DNA from: an uncultured Lachnospiraceae bacterium
Lineage (GTDB): Bacteria; Bacillota; Clostridia; Lachnospirales; Lachnospiraceae
Assembly: GCA_910579645.1 (NCBI GenBank)
Contig: CAJTVK010000075.1
Coordinates: 1 to 21,800 of the forward strand
Direction of reading: 5' to 3'
DNA length: 21,800 nucleotides
The number at the start of each line of letters is the position of its first letter. Position 1 is the first letter of the stretch. Below the pieces are notes generated by a model. The model ran no database searches and was not told the origin of the DNA. It worked only from the letters and a program-made list of their open reading frames with translations. Made by a program: the position numbers and the translations under genes. This document shows positions 1-6,733 of the stretch, piece after piece.

Positions 1-24
1 AAAAATCCCTCTCATGCGTCCGCC
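1..24 (+). repeat. Left copy of window-flanking inverted repeat
   Basis: These 24 bases match the reverse complement of 21746-21769 at 22 of 24 positions; AAAAATCCCTC and TGCGTCCGCC are identical blocks. The match may extend further left than the window shows. Function unknown. Confidence 0.6.
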
Positions 25-117
25 TCTCAACACTGCATTCAGGCTGAACTGTAACGGGAAAACAACCCGCAGATAATTTTTGCTATAAACATAAGTATTT
101 CCTGACGGAGCCGGCCT

Positions 118-142
118 GCTGCTGGCAGCAGCGGAGCTGCTG
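118..142 (+). repeat. Three mutually complementary 7-nt arms
   Basis: GCTGCTG (118-124), CAGCAGC (126-132) and GCTGCTG (136-142) lie in a row. The middle arm can pair with either neighbour, so two hairpins are mutually exclusive; the second has a GGA loop. No T-tract follows, so this is not an ordinary intrinsic terminator. Confidence 0.4.
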
Positions 143-167
143 ACTGTTTCCGCCGGTGATGTGTATG

Positions 168-194
168 TATCATATTTTACAATGAAATATGATA
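168..194. promoter_or_regulatory. AT-rich inverted repeat, possible operator
   Basis: TATCATATTT (168-177) and AAATATGATA (185-194) are perfect 10-bp inverted arms around a 7-nt spacer. No T-run follows, so a protein-binding dyad is more likely than a terminator. TATGAT at 188-193 resembles a -10 hexamer but lacks a matching -35. It lies about 140 bp upstream of the conserved 33-nt element. Confidence 0.4.
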
Positions 195-271
195 TTGTGC
201 AAGAGAAACGGCAGATACCATTTATTCCGCGGCAAGGGGTCAAGCAGCTGTAAAAAAACAACCATTGGTAG

Positions 272-298
272 GCCGCATCAACCTTCGGCAGATGCGGC
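272..298 (+). other. 8-bp inverted repeat (hairpin candidate)
   Basis: GCCGCATC (272-279) and GATGCGGC (291-298) pair perfectly across an 11-nt loop and are followed by AGGGTTTTGATT, a weak T-run. It could be a weak terminator for transcription entering from the left, insulating the rhamnosidase promoter. Inference only. Confidence 0.35.
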
Positions 299-330
299 AG
301 GGTTTTGATTCCGGAAGCGGCCGGTTTCAC

Positions 331-392
331 AAAAAATGTCGGATTCTTAAGAAGATATATCATGGCTGCGGGGGGCTGGGAAGGGATATGAT
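331..392 (+). promoter_or_regulatory. Conserved 33-nt operator-like element and -10, copy 1 (rhamnosidase 1)
   Basis: Positions 331-344 read AAAAAATGTCGGAT, identical to the copy at 3268, and the element ends in CAT at 361-363. A TATGAT -10 hexamer lies at 387-392, 23 nt after the element, with no recognisable -35. This predicts transcription starting near 399 and a leader of about 30 nt containing the GGAGG at 419-423. It is read here as an activator-dependent promoter; the binding protein is unknown, and the AraC regulator at 13291-14409 is the obvious candidate. Confidence 0.6.
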
Positions 393-429
393 AAAACAAG
401 AGGATATTGGCAGGGAACGGAGGAAGGAT

Positions 430-3219
430 ATGCGACTGACAGAACTAAGGGTAAATCATATTACGGAGCCTTTGGGCTTCCGGATAACGCCGATAAGCTT
501 TTCTTGGAAGGTGACGGAGGCCGGGGAGGCAAAGCGGCAGAGAAGTGCGAGGATTCGTATCCGGCAGGACGGGAAAACCGTGTTTGACAGCGGTGAGGAC
601 GATAAGGCGGATAGTCTGGATTACCGGGTGGATTTGAGGCTTAAGCCGAGAACCCGCTATACATGGCAGGTGACGGTGACGGCAGACAACGGAGAAAGCG
701 CAGAAGGCGAAAGTTGGTTTGAAACGGGCAAGATGGAGGAAGCTTGGGCAGGACAGTGGATTACTGCCGGCTTGGACGCGGATACCCCTGCCGTGCTGCG
801 CAGGCAGTTTGAAGCGTTCGGGAGCAGGGAGACGGAAGGGAAGTCTGTGGAAACGGAGGGGAAGTCTGCGGAAGCGGAAGGGAAACCCGCGGAGACGGAG
901 GAGAAGTCTGCGGAGACGGAAGGGAAGTCTGCGGAGACGGAGAGGAAGTCTGCGGAAGCGGAGGGGAAGTCTGCGGAGACGGAGGGGAAGTCTGCGGAAA
1001 CGGAAAGGAAATCTGCGGAAGCGGGCGGCGGAGATCCGGCGGCAGGCAGGCGGGAAGCTGCCAGACTGTATATCTGCGGTTTAGGTATTTATGAGGTGTA
1101 TTTAAACGGAAGGAAAGTGGGCAGGGAATATTTGGCGCCGGGCTATCATTCTTATGATTTTCATTTACAGGTTCAATCTTATGACGTGACGGAATATCTG
1201 AGGGCAGGCACAAATGAAATACAGATATGGCTGGGAGACGGATGGTTTCGCGGACGCTTAGGGTTTGACGGAGGATATACTAATTTATACGGAAGCAGGT
1301 GCTATGCAATTGCGGAACTTTACGAGGGGGAAAAACTGCTTGTCGGAACGGACGAAACCTGGGGATGCAAGGAATCACCGGTGGTGTTCAGCAATATTTA
1401 CGACGGGGAAATTTATGACGCAAATCTGGAAGAGCCTCTGTGCGGCCCGGAGGGATGGAAGGAGGTTCGGGCGGAAATTCCGGAAAAGTGCGGGAGGCTG
1501 TGTGACCGTTATAGCCTTCCCGTCGTGAAGAAAGAGTCTTTTGCGGTGGCGGATGTGATTCATACGCCGAAAAACGAGACGGTGCTGGATTTCGGGCAGG
1601 AACTGACGGGATGGGTGGAATTTTCCTGCCGGCTGCCAAAGGGGAAGCAGATTCGGCTGACGGCATCCGAAATTATGCAGGACGGCTGTTTTTATCACGA
1701 AAATCTGAGGACTGCTAAGACGGAATTTATTTATCGCTCCGACGGCAGAGAAAGGACGGTAAGGCCGCATTTTACGTTTTACGGATTCCGCTATATGCAA
1801 GTAGAATATCTGGAGGAGGACGGAACCGTGACGGGAGAGGATTCCCCGACATTGCCCGGGACGGCATTTACGGCATATCATCTGCGCAGTGATTTTGACC
1901 AGATCGGGACAATCAGGACGGGGAACGATAAGGTGAACCGTCTGTTCTTAAACGCACTTTGGGGGCAGAAGGGGAATTTTCTGGATGTGCCTACGGACTG
2001 CCCGCAAAGGGATGAACGGTTAGGATGGACAGGGGATGCGCAGGTTTTTTCGGAGACTGCCTGCTATAATATGTTCATGCCGGCGTTTTACCGCAAGTAT
2101 CTGTGGGATATGCGGGCGGAACAGAGCATACTGGGCGGTTCGGTGCCCAACGTGGTTCCGCGGCTGAAGGAGGGGATGGTGGCCGAGCACGGAGCCTGCC
2201 CTTGGGCCGATGCGGGCGTGGTGATTCCGTGGAACGTATATCTTCACTATGGGAGCAGGACACTGCTGGAGGAGTGCTATCCGGGCATGAGAGACTGGGT
2301 GGAGTGTGAACGGAAGAAAGAGGAAGCAATGGGAGGGCCGCGTCTGATTAAGGGAGGGTTCCATTTCGCGGATTGGCTGGCGCTGGACAATGAACAGCCG
2401 GGACCTTTCGGAGCCACCGATCCATTGTATATCGCCAGTGCTTATTATTATTGGTGTGCAAAGTGCGTGGCGGAAGCGGCAGGCGTGCTTGGATATGAGG
2501 AAGACCGGCAGCGGTTCGGCAGGCTGGCAGAGGAGATTCTTTCGGCAATCCGGGAGAAATATTTTGACGGAGAGGGGCTGTGCGTATGCCATACGCAGAC
2601 CGGTTCCGCGCTTGCCATTGCTTTCGGGCTGATTCCGCAGCGGGCAGAGGACGGAAAAGAAGGAGAGGCTCTCAGGAAGAGGGTGGAAGAGAACGGCAAT
2701 CATCTGAATACCGGATTTGTAGGTACGACAATCCTGTGTCCGGCACTGACGGCCACGGGCAGCCATGGGACGGCGGTTTCGCTTCTGCTCAACGAAGCAT
2801 TTCCCGGTTGGCTTTACAGCGTCAATCTGGGAGCCACTACAATCTGGGAGAGGTGGGATTCCGTGCTGCCGGACGGCCGTATCAGCCCGGAAGGGATGAA
2901 CAGCCTGAATCATTACAGCTATGGCAGCATCGAGGCATGGATGTATAAGGACGTATGCGGTATCCGTCCGGCGGAGGCGGGTTACCGAAAGGCGGTGATT
3001 GAACCTCATCCGGATTGGCGGCTGCAATTTGCGGAAGCAGAGTTAAATACTTCCGCAGGGCTTTATCGGAGTGGTTGGAGATATGCCGCCGACGGGACGG
3101 TGACTTACCGGGTGGAAGTGCCTTTTCAGGCGGAAGCGGAGTTTGTGCTGGAAGGGAAAAGGACGGTGCTGACGGCCGGAAGCTATACCTTTGAAAGCAG
3201 TCCGGCATGCGGCCGATGA
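430..3219 (+). CDS. Alpha-L-rhamnosidase, GH78 (rhamnosidase 1), with E/K-rich repeat insert
   Basis: A 929-residue GH78 enzyme, which releases terminal alpha-L-rhamnose by inversion. There is no signal peptide, so it is cytoplasmic. Order: an N-terminal beta domain (about 1-115), Bac_rhamnosid_N lectin-like domain (about 200-350), concanavalin-like domain (about 365-460), the (alpha/alpha)6 catalytic barrel (about 475-835) and a C-terminal beta domain. The motif DCPQRDERLGWTGD at 523-536 and the Glu at 807 in TIWERWD match the GH78 general acid and base regions. The ATG at 430 is chosen because GGAGG at 419-423 precedes it and the inferred promoter (-10 at 387) lies between it and the upstream ATG/GTG options. 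Residues 134-196 are nine 7-residue E/K-rich repeats absent from the paralogue at 6734. First gene of a probable symporter-glycosidase locus. Confidence 0.93.
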   Translation: MRLTELRVNHITEPLGFRITPISFSWKVTEAGEAKRQRSARIRIRQDGKTVFDSGEDDKADSLDYRVDLRLKPRTRYTWQVTVTADNGESAEGESWFETGKMEEAWAGQWITAGLDADTPAVLRRQFEAFGSRETEGKSVETEGKSAEAEGKPAETEEKSAETEGKSAETERKSAEAEGKSAETEGKSAETERKSAEAGGGDPAAGRREAARLYICGLGIYEVYLNGRKVGREYLAPGYHSYDFHLQVQSYDVTEYLRAGTNEIQIWLGDGWFRGRLGFDGGYTNLYGSRCYAIAELYEGEKLLVGTDETWGCKESPVVFSNIYDGEIYDANLEEPLCGPEGWKEVRAEIPEKCGRLCDRYSLPVVKKESFAVADVIHTPKNETVLDFGQELTGWVEFSCRLPKGKQIRLTASEIMQDGCFYHENLRTAKTEFIYRSDGRERTVRPHFTFYGFRYMQVEYLEEDGTVTGEDSPTLPGTAFTAYHLRSDFDQIGTIRTGNDKVNRLFLNALWGQKGNFLDVPTDCPQRDERLGWTGDAQVFSETACYNMFMPAFYRKYLWDMRAEQSILGGSVPNVVPRLKEGMVAEHGACPWADAGVVIPWNVYLHYGSRTLLEECYPGMRDWVECERKKEEAMGGPRLIKGGFHFADWLALDNEQPGPFGATDPLYIASAYYYWCAKCVAEAAGVLGYEEDRQRFGRLAEEILSAIREKYFDGEGLCVCHTQTGSALAIAFGLIPQRAEDGKEGEALRKRVEENGNHLNTGFVGTTILCPALTATGSHGTAVSLLLNEAFPGWLYSVNLGATTIWERWDSVLPDGRISPEGMNSLNHYSYGSIEAWMYKDVCGIRPAEAGYRKAVIEPHPDWRLQFAEAELNTSAGLYRSGWRYAADGTVTYRVEVPFQAEAEFVLEGKRTVLTAGSYTFESSPACGR
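829..1017 (+). repeat. 21-bp in-frame tandem repeat inside rhamnosidase 1
   Basis: Nine copies of a 21-bp unit encode the heptads ETEGKSA, EAEGKSA, ETERKSA and variants (residues 134-196), with a degenerate tenth copy running into a Gly-rich stretch. Copies 5-7 and 8-10 form a 63-bp higher-order duplication (ETEGKSA, ETERKSA, EAEGKSA order). The block lies between VLRRQFEA and AARLYICGLG, which are close together in the paralogue, so it is an insertion in a loop. Confidence 0.95.
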
Positions 3220-3267
3220 GGTATGGAATCCGTGGCAAGGGCAATCCGGGAAGGAGGCTTTATGAAT

Positions 3268-3328
3268 AAAAAATGTCGGATACGGCTGAAAAAAGAACAT
3301 TTAACCTTATGCGGACATTGGGTATGAT
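3268..3328 (+). promoter_or_regulatory. Conserved 33-nt operator-like element and -10, copy 2 (symporter)
   Basis: Element at 3268-3300: AAAAAATGTCGGAT is identical to copy 1, and CGGC plus a second A-tract are shared with copy 3; it ends in CAT. TATGAT at 3323-3328 follows 22 nt later. The -35 position, directly abutting the element, reads TTTAAC and is weak, as expected for an activator-dependent promoter. Predicted start is near 3335, giving a leader of about 110 nt before the symporter ATG. Confidence 0.6.
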
Positions 3329-3443
3329 AGAATCATGAAAAGATGCGGGGCGGCATCGGGGACTTGCGGCAGCAGGCAGGATTGTGCCGGAAGAGAGCGT
3401 CCTGCATCGAACAATAAGACGTGAAAAGAAAGGAAGGAAGAAA

Positions 3444-4877
3444 ATGAGTAATCAACCTAAGAAAAAAGGACTCAGCAAAGCTTTTGTCTGGTTTCATGCC
3501 ACTTCGGTAAACGGCGGAGCCATGGCAATCGCGGCAACCATTGCTTCTTATTTTTCCCTGTATGTACAGGAGGAAATCGGCATTACGGCAGCGCAGTTAG
3601 CGGTTATCCTGTTTATCTGCACGCTATGGGATGCCATTAACGATCCGATGATGGGGGTAATCTGTGATACCATGAACCCCAGGTGGGGACGCTACCGTAC
3701 TTGGTTTACCTTTACGCCGGTATTTTTGCTGGTGGATATGTTCCTGCTGTTCAGCAATCCGGGATTCATTCAGGGAAGCCCGATGACAAAATGTATTTAT
3801 GTGTGCGTTACTTATATGTTCTACGGAATGATTGTGACGGCGTACACTATGCCACAGATGGCAATCCTGCCGGCCATGACGCTGGACGATCAGGAGCGTA
3901 ATGACGTGGTGGCAAAAGGCGCGGGTGTCTGTGCATTGATGTTCACCATAGCTTCTACTTTTTCCACGCAGCTGGTGCAGATTTTCGGAAGCTACCGGAA
4001 CCTGATGTGCACTTATGCCGTATTTGCGATTATTTCTTTCTGGGGACTGTATAAGACATCGGAAGAACGTTATATAACGCCCAGGGCAGAGGGAGAAGGC
4101 GGGCTGAAGCAGTTGGTTTATGTATTCCGCCACAAGGAAATCTGGCCGGTAATGCTGATTTGGTGCCTGGCCTCCATATCTTACGGTTTCATGTTTACCT
4201 CTTCCGTTTACTATGCGCAGTATATTCTGGCAGGACAGAGGGTTGATTTTGCAACGATGGACGAGGCGGCAATCGGCGCGACTATCGGAGGGACGATTTC
4301 CACTTATATGGGATTTATTTCCATGGGCGCACTGTTTTCCATGATGGTGCTGATGCCTATATTCCTGAAGAAATTCAAGACGGGCTACAAGGCAATGATT
4401 GTATCTCAGGCATTGACGGTGATTTGCTACATATTGCTGTATTTTACCGGGCGCATGAACTTTATGTACTGCTGCGTGATGTCCTTTATTGCCACATTGG
4501 TAGGGGCAATGGTAAATGCCTTGGTAAATGTGCTTGTAAACGATACCATCGACTTTATTATGCTTAAGGAAGGGAAACAGCTGAACGGCGTAATTTCTTC
4601 GGTAAAGGGGTTTGCACAGAAGTGCGGCACTACCGTAGTAAGTTCGGGCATGCTGGCAATTCTGGCACTTTGCGGTTTTGACGCCCAGCTGGGGCCTTTC
4701 GGTCAGTCCGAATCGGCGGTTATGGGCACGAATATGGTGCGTTTCCTGATTCCCGGCATTGTTTCGGCAGTCATCCTCATACTGATGGTATTCTATCCGC
4801 TGAAGAAATTCTTCCCGGAGATTGCAAAGATGAAAGAAAAAATGGCAAGGGAGCATGAAGGGGCAGCAGCCAGATAA
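3444..4877 (+). CDS. GPH-family (MelB-type) sugar:cation symporter
   Basis: A 477-residue polytopic membrane protein with about 12 hydrophobic segments, of the glycoside-pentoside-hexuronide:cation symporter family in the MFS superfamily. The motif WDAINDP (residues 62-68) is the MelB-type cation-binding signature: Asp63 and Asp67 correspond to the two helix-II aspartates of MelB. WGRYRTW at 81-87 is the usual loop after it. The ATG at 3444 follows AGGAAGGAAG; an upstream in-frame start at 3384 has no such site. It is followed 58 nt later by the GH43 gene, so the two are probably co-transcribed. Inferred role: import of the oligosaccharide or glycoside cleaved by the surrounding cytoplasmic hydrolases. 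The substrate cannot be read from sequence. Confidence 0.9.
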   Translation: MSNQPKKKGLSKAFVWFHATSVNGGAMAIAATIASYFSLYVQEEIGITAAQLAVILFICTLWDAINDPMMGVICDTMNPRWGRYRTWFTFTPVFLLVDMFLLFSNPGFIQGSPMTKCIYVCVTYMFYGMIVTAYTMPQMAILPAMTLDDQERNDVVAKGAGVCALMFTIASTFSTQLVQIFGSYRNLMCTYAVFAIISFWGLYKTSEERYITPRAEGEGGLKQLVYVFRHKEIWPVMLIWCLASISYGFMFTSSVYYAQYILAGQRVDFATMDEAAIGATIGGTISTYMGFISMGALFSMMVLMPIFLKKFKTGYKAMIVSQALTVICYILLYFTGRMNFMYCCVMSFIATLVGAMVNALVNVLVNDTIDFIMLKEGKQLNGVISSVKGFAQKCGTTVVSSGMLAILALCGFDAQLGPFGQSESAVMGTNMVRFLIPGIVSAVILILMVFYPLKKFFPEIAKMKEKMAREHEGAAAR

Positions 4878-4935
4878 GGAAGATGTCCGGGCGGAAAGAG
4901 ACAGGCGGTAATCAGCAGAAGGAAAGGAAAAAGAG

Positions 4936-6441
4936 ATGAAAGCAATGGGACTGAATCCGTATTTACCATATTGGGAGAACATGCCGGACGGGGAGCCTCA
5001 TGTGTTTGGGGAAAGGATTTATATTTTCGGAAGCCATGACCGGGCAGGAGGCAGCGCCTTTTGCGTAGAAGATTACGCCTGCTGGAGCGCACCGACGGAC
5101 GATCTGGGAAACTGGAGATATGAGGGCATCATATATGGGAAAATGCAGGATCCGATTAACGGTGCGCCGTATTCCGGGGAAATTCCGCCCTATGACAATG
5201 CTTTTGCCGGTCAGGGACCGCATTTGCTGTATGCGCCGGATGTGGCACGGGGGCCGGACGGCAGGTATTACTTATATTATTCTTTGGATTTTACCAATAT
5301 TATTTCCGTGGCAGTCTGTGATACGCCTGCGGGGAAATATGAATTTCTGGCTTATGTGACTCGGCCGGACGGCAGCCGTCCCAATGTGGGCAGATGGTTT
5401 GACCCGGCCATATTGAGCGAAGAAAGCGGCAACTATCTTTATTACGGGTTTTGCCCGCCGGCACGGTTTCCGGGGATGGAGGAACTGGAGATTCCCGGCG
5501 GGATGGCCGTGAGGCTGGCGGATGATATGCATACGATTGTCAGCGAGCCGGTATGTACGGCCAGAGGGTGTGATACGGCAGAAGGAACGGACTATGCGGA
5601 GCATCCGTTCTTTGAGGCATCCAGCATCCGGCATTATGGAGAATGGTATTATCTGGTGTATTCCAGCCTGCAGGGTCATGAACTGTGTTACGGGATGTCC
5701 GAAAATCCGGAGGGACCTTTTTCCTACCGGGGAGTGCTCCATTCCAACGGTGATATCGGGTATCGGGGTAACCGGAAAGCAACCAATTATATGGGCAATA
5801 ATCATGGCGGGTTGGTTAAAATAGGGGAAGAATATTATATTTTCGGCCACCGCCATACCCATGGCACGTCATTTTCCCGGCAGGGCGTGGCAGAGAGGAT
5901 TGAAATGCAGGAAGACGGCACGTTTCTGCAGGCGGAACAGACCAGCTGCGGACTGAACGGCGGGCCCCTTCCGGCTAAAAGGCTGTATCCGTCCTATATT
6001 GCCTGTCACCTGACGGAAAGGGACAGGGAAAAAGTCGGGAAGGTGGTAATGACCGGGCCGGAAGGCGGGGAACTGATCCTGCCGGAAACCATGCCGTATA
6101 TCACGGAAGAGGAATGCGGGGAAACGGAGAAAGGCATCCGTCCGTATGTCTGCAATATGCAAGCAGGGGCGGTATGCGGTTTTAAGTATCTGGAATTTGC
6201 AGGGGATGAGCAGAGTATAATGCTGCAGGTACGGGGAAAGGGAAAAATGGAAGCCTGTCTTGACCTGCCGGAAGGGGACAGCATCGGTGAAACGGAATTT
6301 TCGTCCGAAGGCTGGGCTTGGAGCAGGATTGCAATTCATGGAATCTGCGGGGTTCACGGGCTGTATTTCAGAGTGGCGGAGGGGAAATGTGATTTTACGG
6401 CTTTTGAAGTCCGGGGCACCGCTGCGGGCAGCGGGTTATGA
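4936..6441 (+). CDS. GH43-family glycosidase with C-terminal CBM6-like domain
   Basis: A 501-residue protein with a GH43 five-bladed beta-propeller (about 5-345). Candidate catalytic residues are Asp18 (PDGEP, base), Asp156 (WFDPAIL, pKa modulator) and Glu227 (FFEASS, acid), in the usual GH43 order. Residues about 380-500 look like a beta-sandwich of the CBM6 type, with SEGWAWSRIAI and CDFTAFEVRG resembling the end of that domain. GH43 enzymes mostly act on alpha-L-arabinofuranosides, arabinan or beta-xylosides; the subfamily here is not resolved. No signal peptide, so it acts on imported substrate. The ATG at 4936 follows GGAAAGGAAAAAG and the gene sits 58 nt after the symporter, in one likely operon. 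Confidence 0.88.
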   Translation: MKAMGLNPYLPYWENMPDGEPHVFGERIYIFGSHDRAGGSAFCVEDYACWSAPTDDLGNWRYEGIIYGKMQDPINGAPYSGEIPPYDNAFAGQGPHLLYAPDVARGPDGRYYLYYSLDFTNIISVAVCDTPAGKYEFLAYVTRPDGSRPNVGRWFDPAILSEESGNYLYYGFCPPARFPGMEELEIPGGMAVRLADDMHTIVSEPVCTARGCDTAEGTDYAEHPFFEASSIRHYGEWYYLVYSSLQGHELCYGMSENPEGPFSYRGVLHSNGDIGYRGNRKATNYMGNNHGGLVKIGEEYYIFGHRHTHGTSFSRQGVAERIEMQEDGTFLQAEQTSCGLNGGPLPAKRLYPSYIACHLTERDREKVGKVVMTGPEGGELILPETMPYITEEECGETEKGIRPYVCNMQAGAVCGFKYLEFAGDEQSIMLQVRGKGKMEACLDLPEGDSIGETEFSSEGWAWSRIAIHGICGVHGLYFRVAEGKCDFTAFEVRGTAAGSGL

Positions 6442-6733
6442 GGCTTGGGCTGCCAACGGCGAAGCGGTGCATCGGCTGGAGATTTTGCCTTGCACTGTTC
6501 AAGGATGAATGCAATGCCGTATTAGCATAACAGAATGAAAATATGTCGGATTCGGCCCAAAAAACTGCATGGAGTTTTGGGGCGGATTTTTATATTATAT
6601 CAGTAAATCTACGGCAGGGCATACCGCAGGCAGCAGGCCGGAAGTGTATTTTCGGCAGGAAGCGTTCGCTTCTGCGGCAATAAAGCCGGGCGGCGGGGCA
6701 ACGGAAAAGAAAATTGTCGGAAGGAGGACGGAA
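6442..6733 (+). other. Intergenic region before rhamnosidase 2
   Basis: Contains the third copy of the conserved 33-nt element (6538-6570), its -10 (6593-6598) and a roughly 130-nt leader ending in AAGGAGG at 6721-6727. A degenerate core-like sequence, TTGTCGGA, lies at 6714-6721 beside the ribosome-binding site. No clear terminator is visible after the GH43 gene, so some read-through into rhamnosidase 2 is possible. Confidence 0.55.
6538..6598 (+). promoter_or_regulatory. Conserved 33-nt operator-like element and -10, copy 3 (rhamnosidase 2)
   Basis: Element at 6538-6570: AAAATATGTCGGAT has one change against copies 1 and 2, followed by TCGGC, an A-tract and CAT. TATTAT at 6593-6598 begins at exactly the same distance (22 nt) as in copy 2. 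There is no good -35. Predicted start is near 6605. Confidence 0.58.

Larger units (their letters stand above)
1..330. other. Intergenic region upstream of rhamnosidase 1, no gene seen
   Basis: No convincing coding sequence is visible here. An in-frame extension of the rhamnosidase reading frame back to 265 exists but lacks a ribosome-binding site and lies upstream of the inferred promoter. The region holds a run of complementary arms (GCTGCTG at 118-124, CAGCAGC at 126-132, GCTGCTG at 136-142), a 10-bp inverted repeat at 168-194 and an 8-bp inverted repeat at 272-298. The first 24 bases are an inverted copy of 21746-21769 at the other end of the window. Confidence 0.6.

Noticed and set aside
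265..429. N-terminal extension of rhamnosidase 1
   Set aside because: The extra 55 codons have no ribosome-binding site, do not resemble GH78 sequence, and cover the inferred promoter element and -10. The ATG at 430 has a good GGAGG.
3624..4982. A 452-codon open frame on the minus strand
   Set aside because: Antisense to the symporter, rich in His/Cys/Arg in a way typical of shadow frames, and without a plausible start region or family resemblance.
6705..6724. Fourth operator copy beside the rhamnosidase 2 ribosome-binding site
   Set aside because: The GAAAATTGTCGGAA sequence matches the core at 11 of 14 positions but has no following A-tract, CAT or -10, so it is noted only as a possible weak half-site.
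6569..6733. N-terminal extension of rhamnosidase 2
   Set aside because: Same argument: AAGGAGG is placed for the ATG at 6734, and the extension overlaps the promoter region. That both extensions are 55 codons long appears to be coincidence, as their sequences are unrelated.
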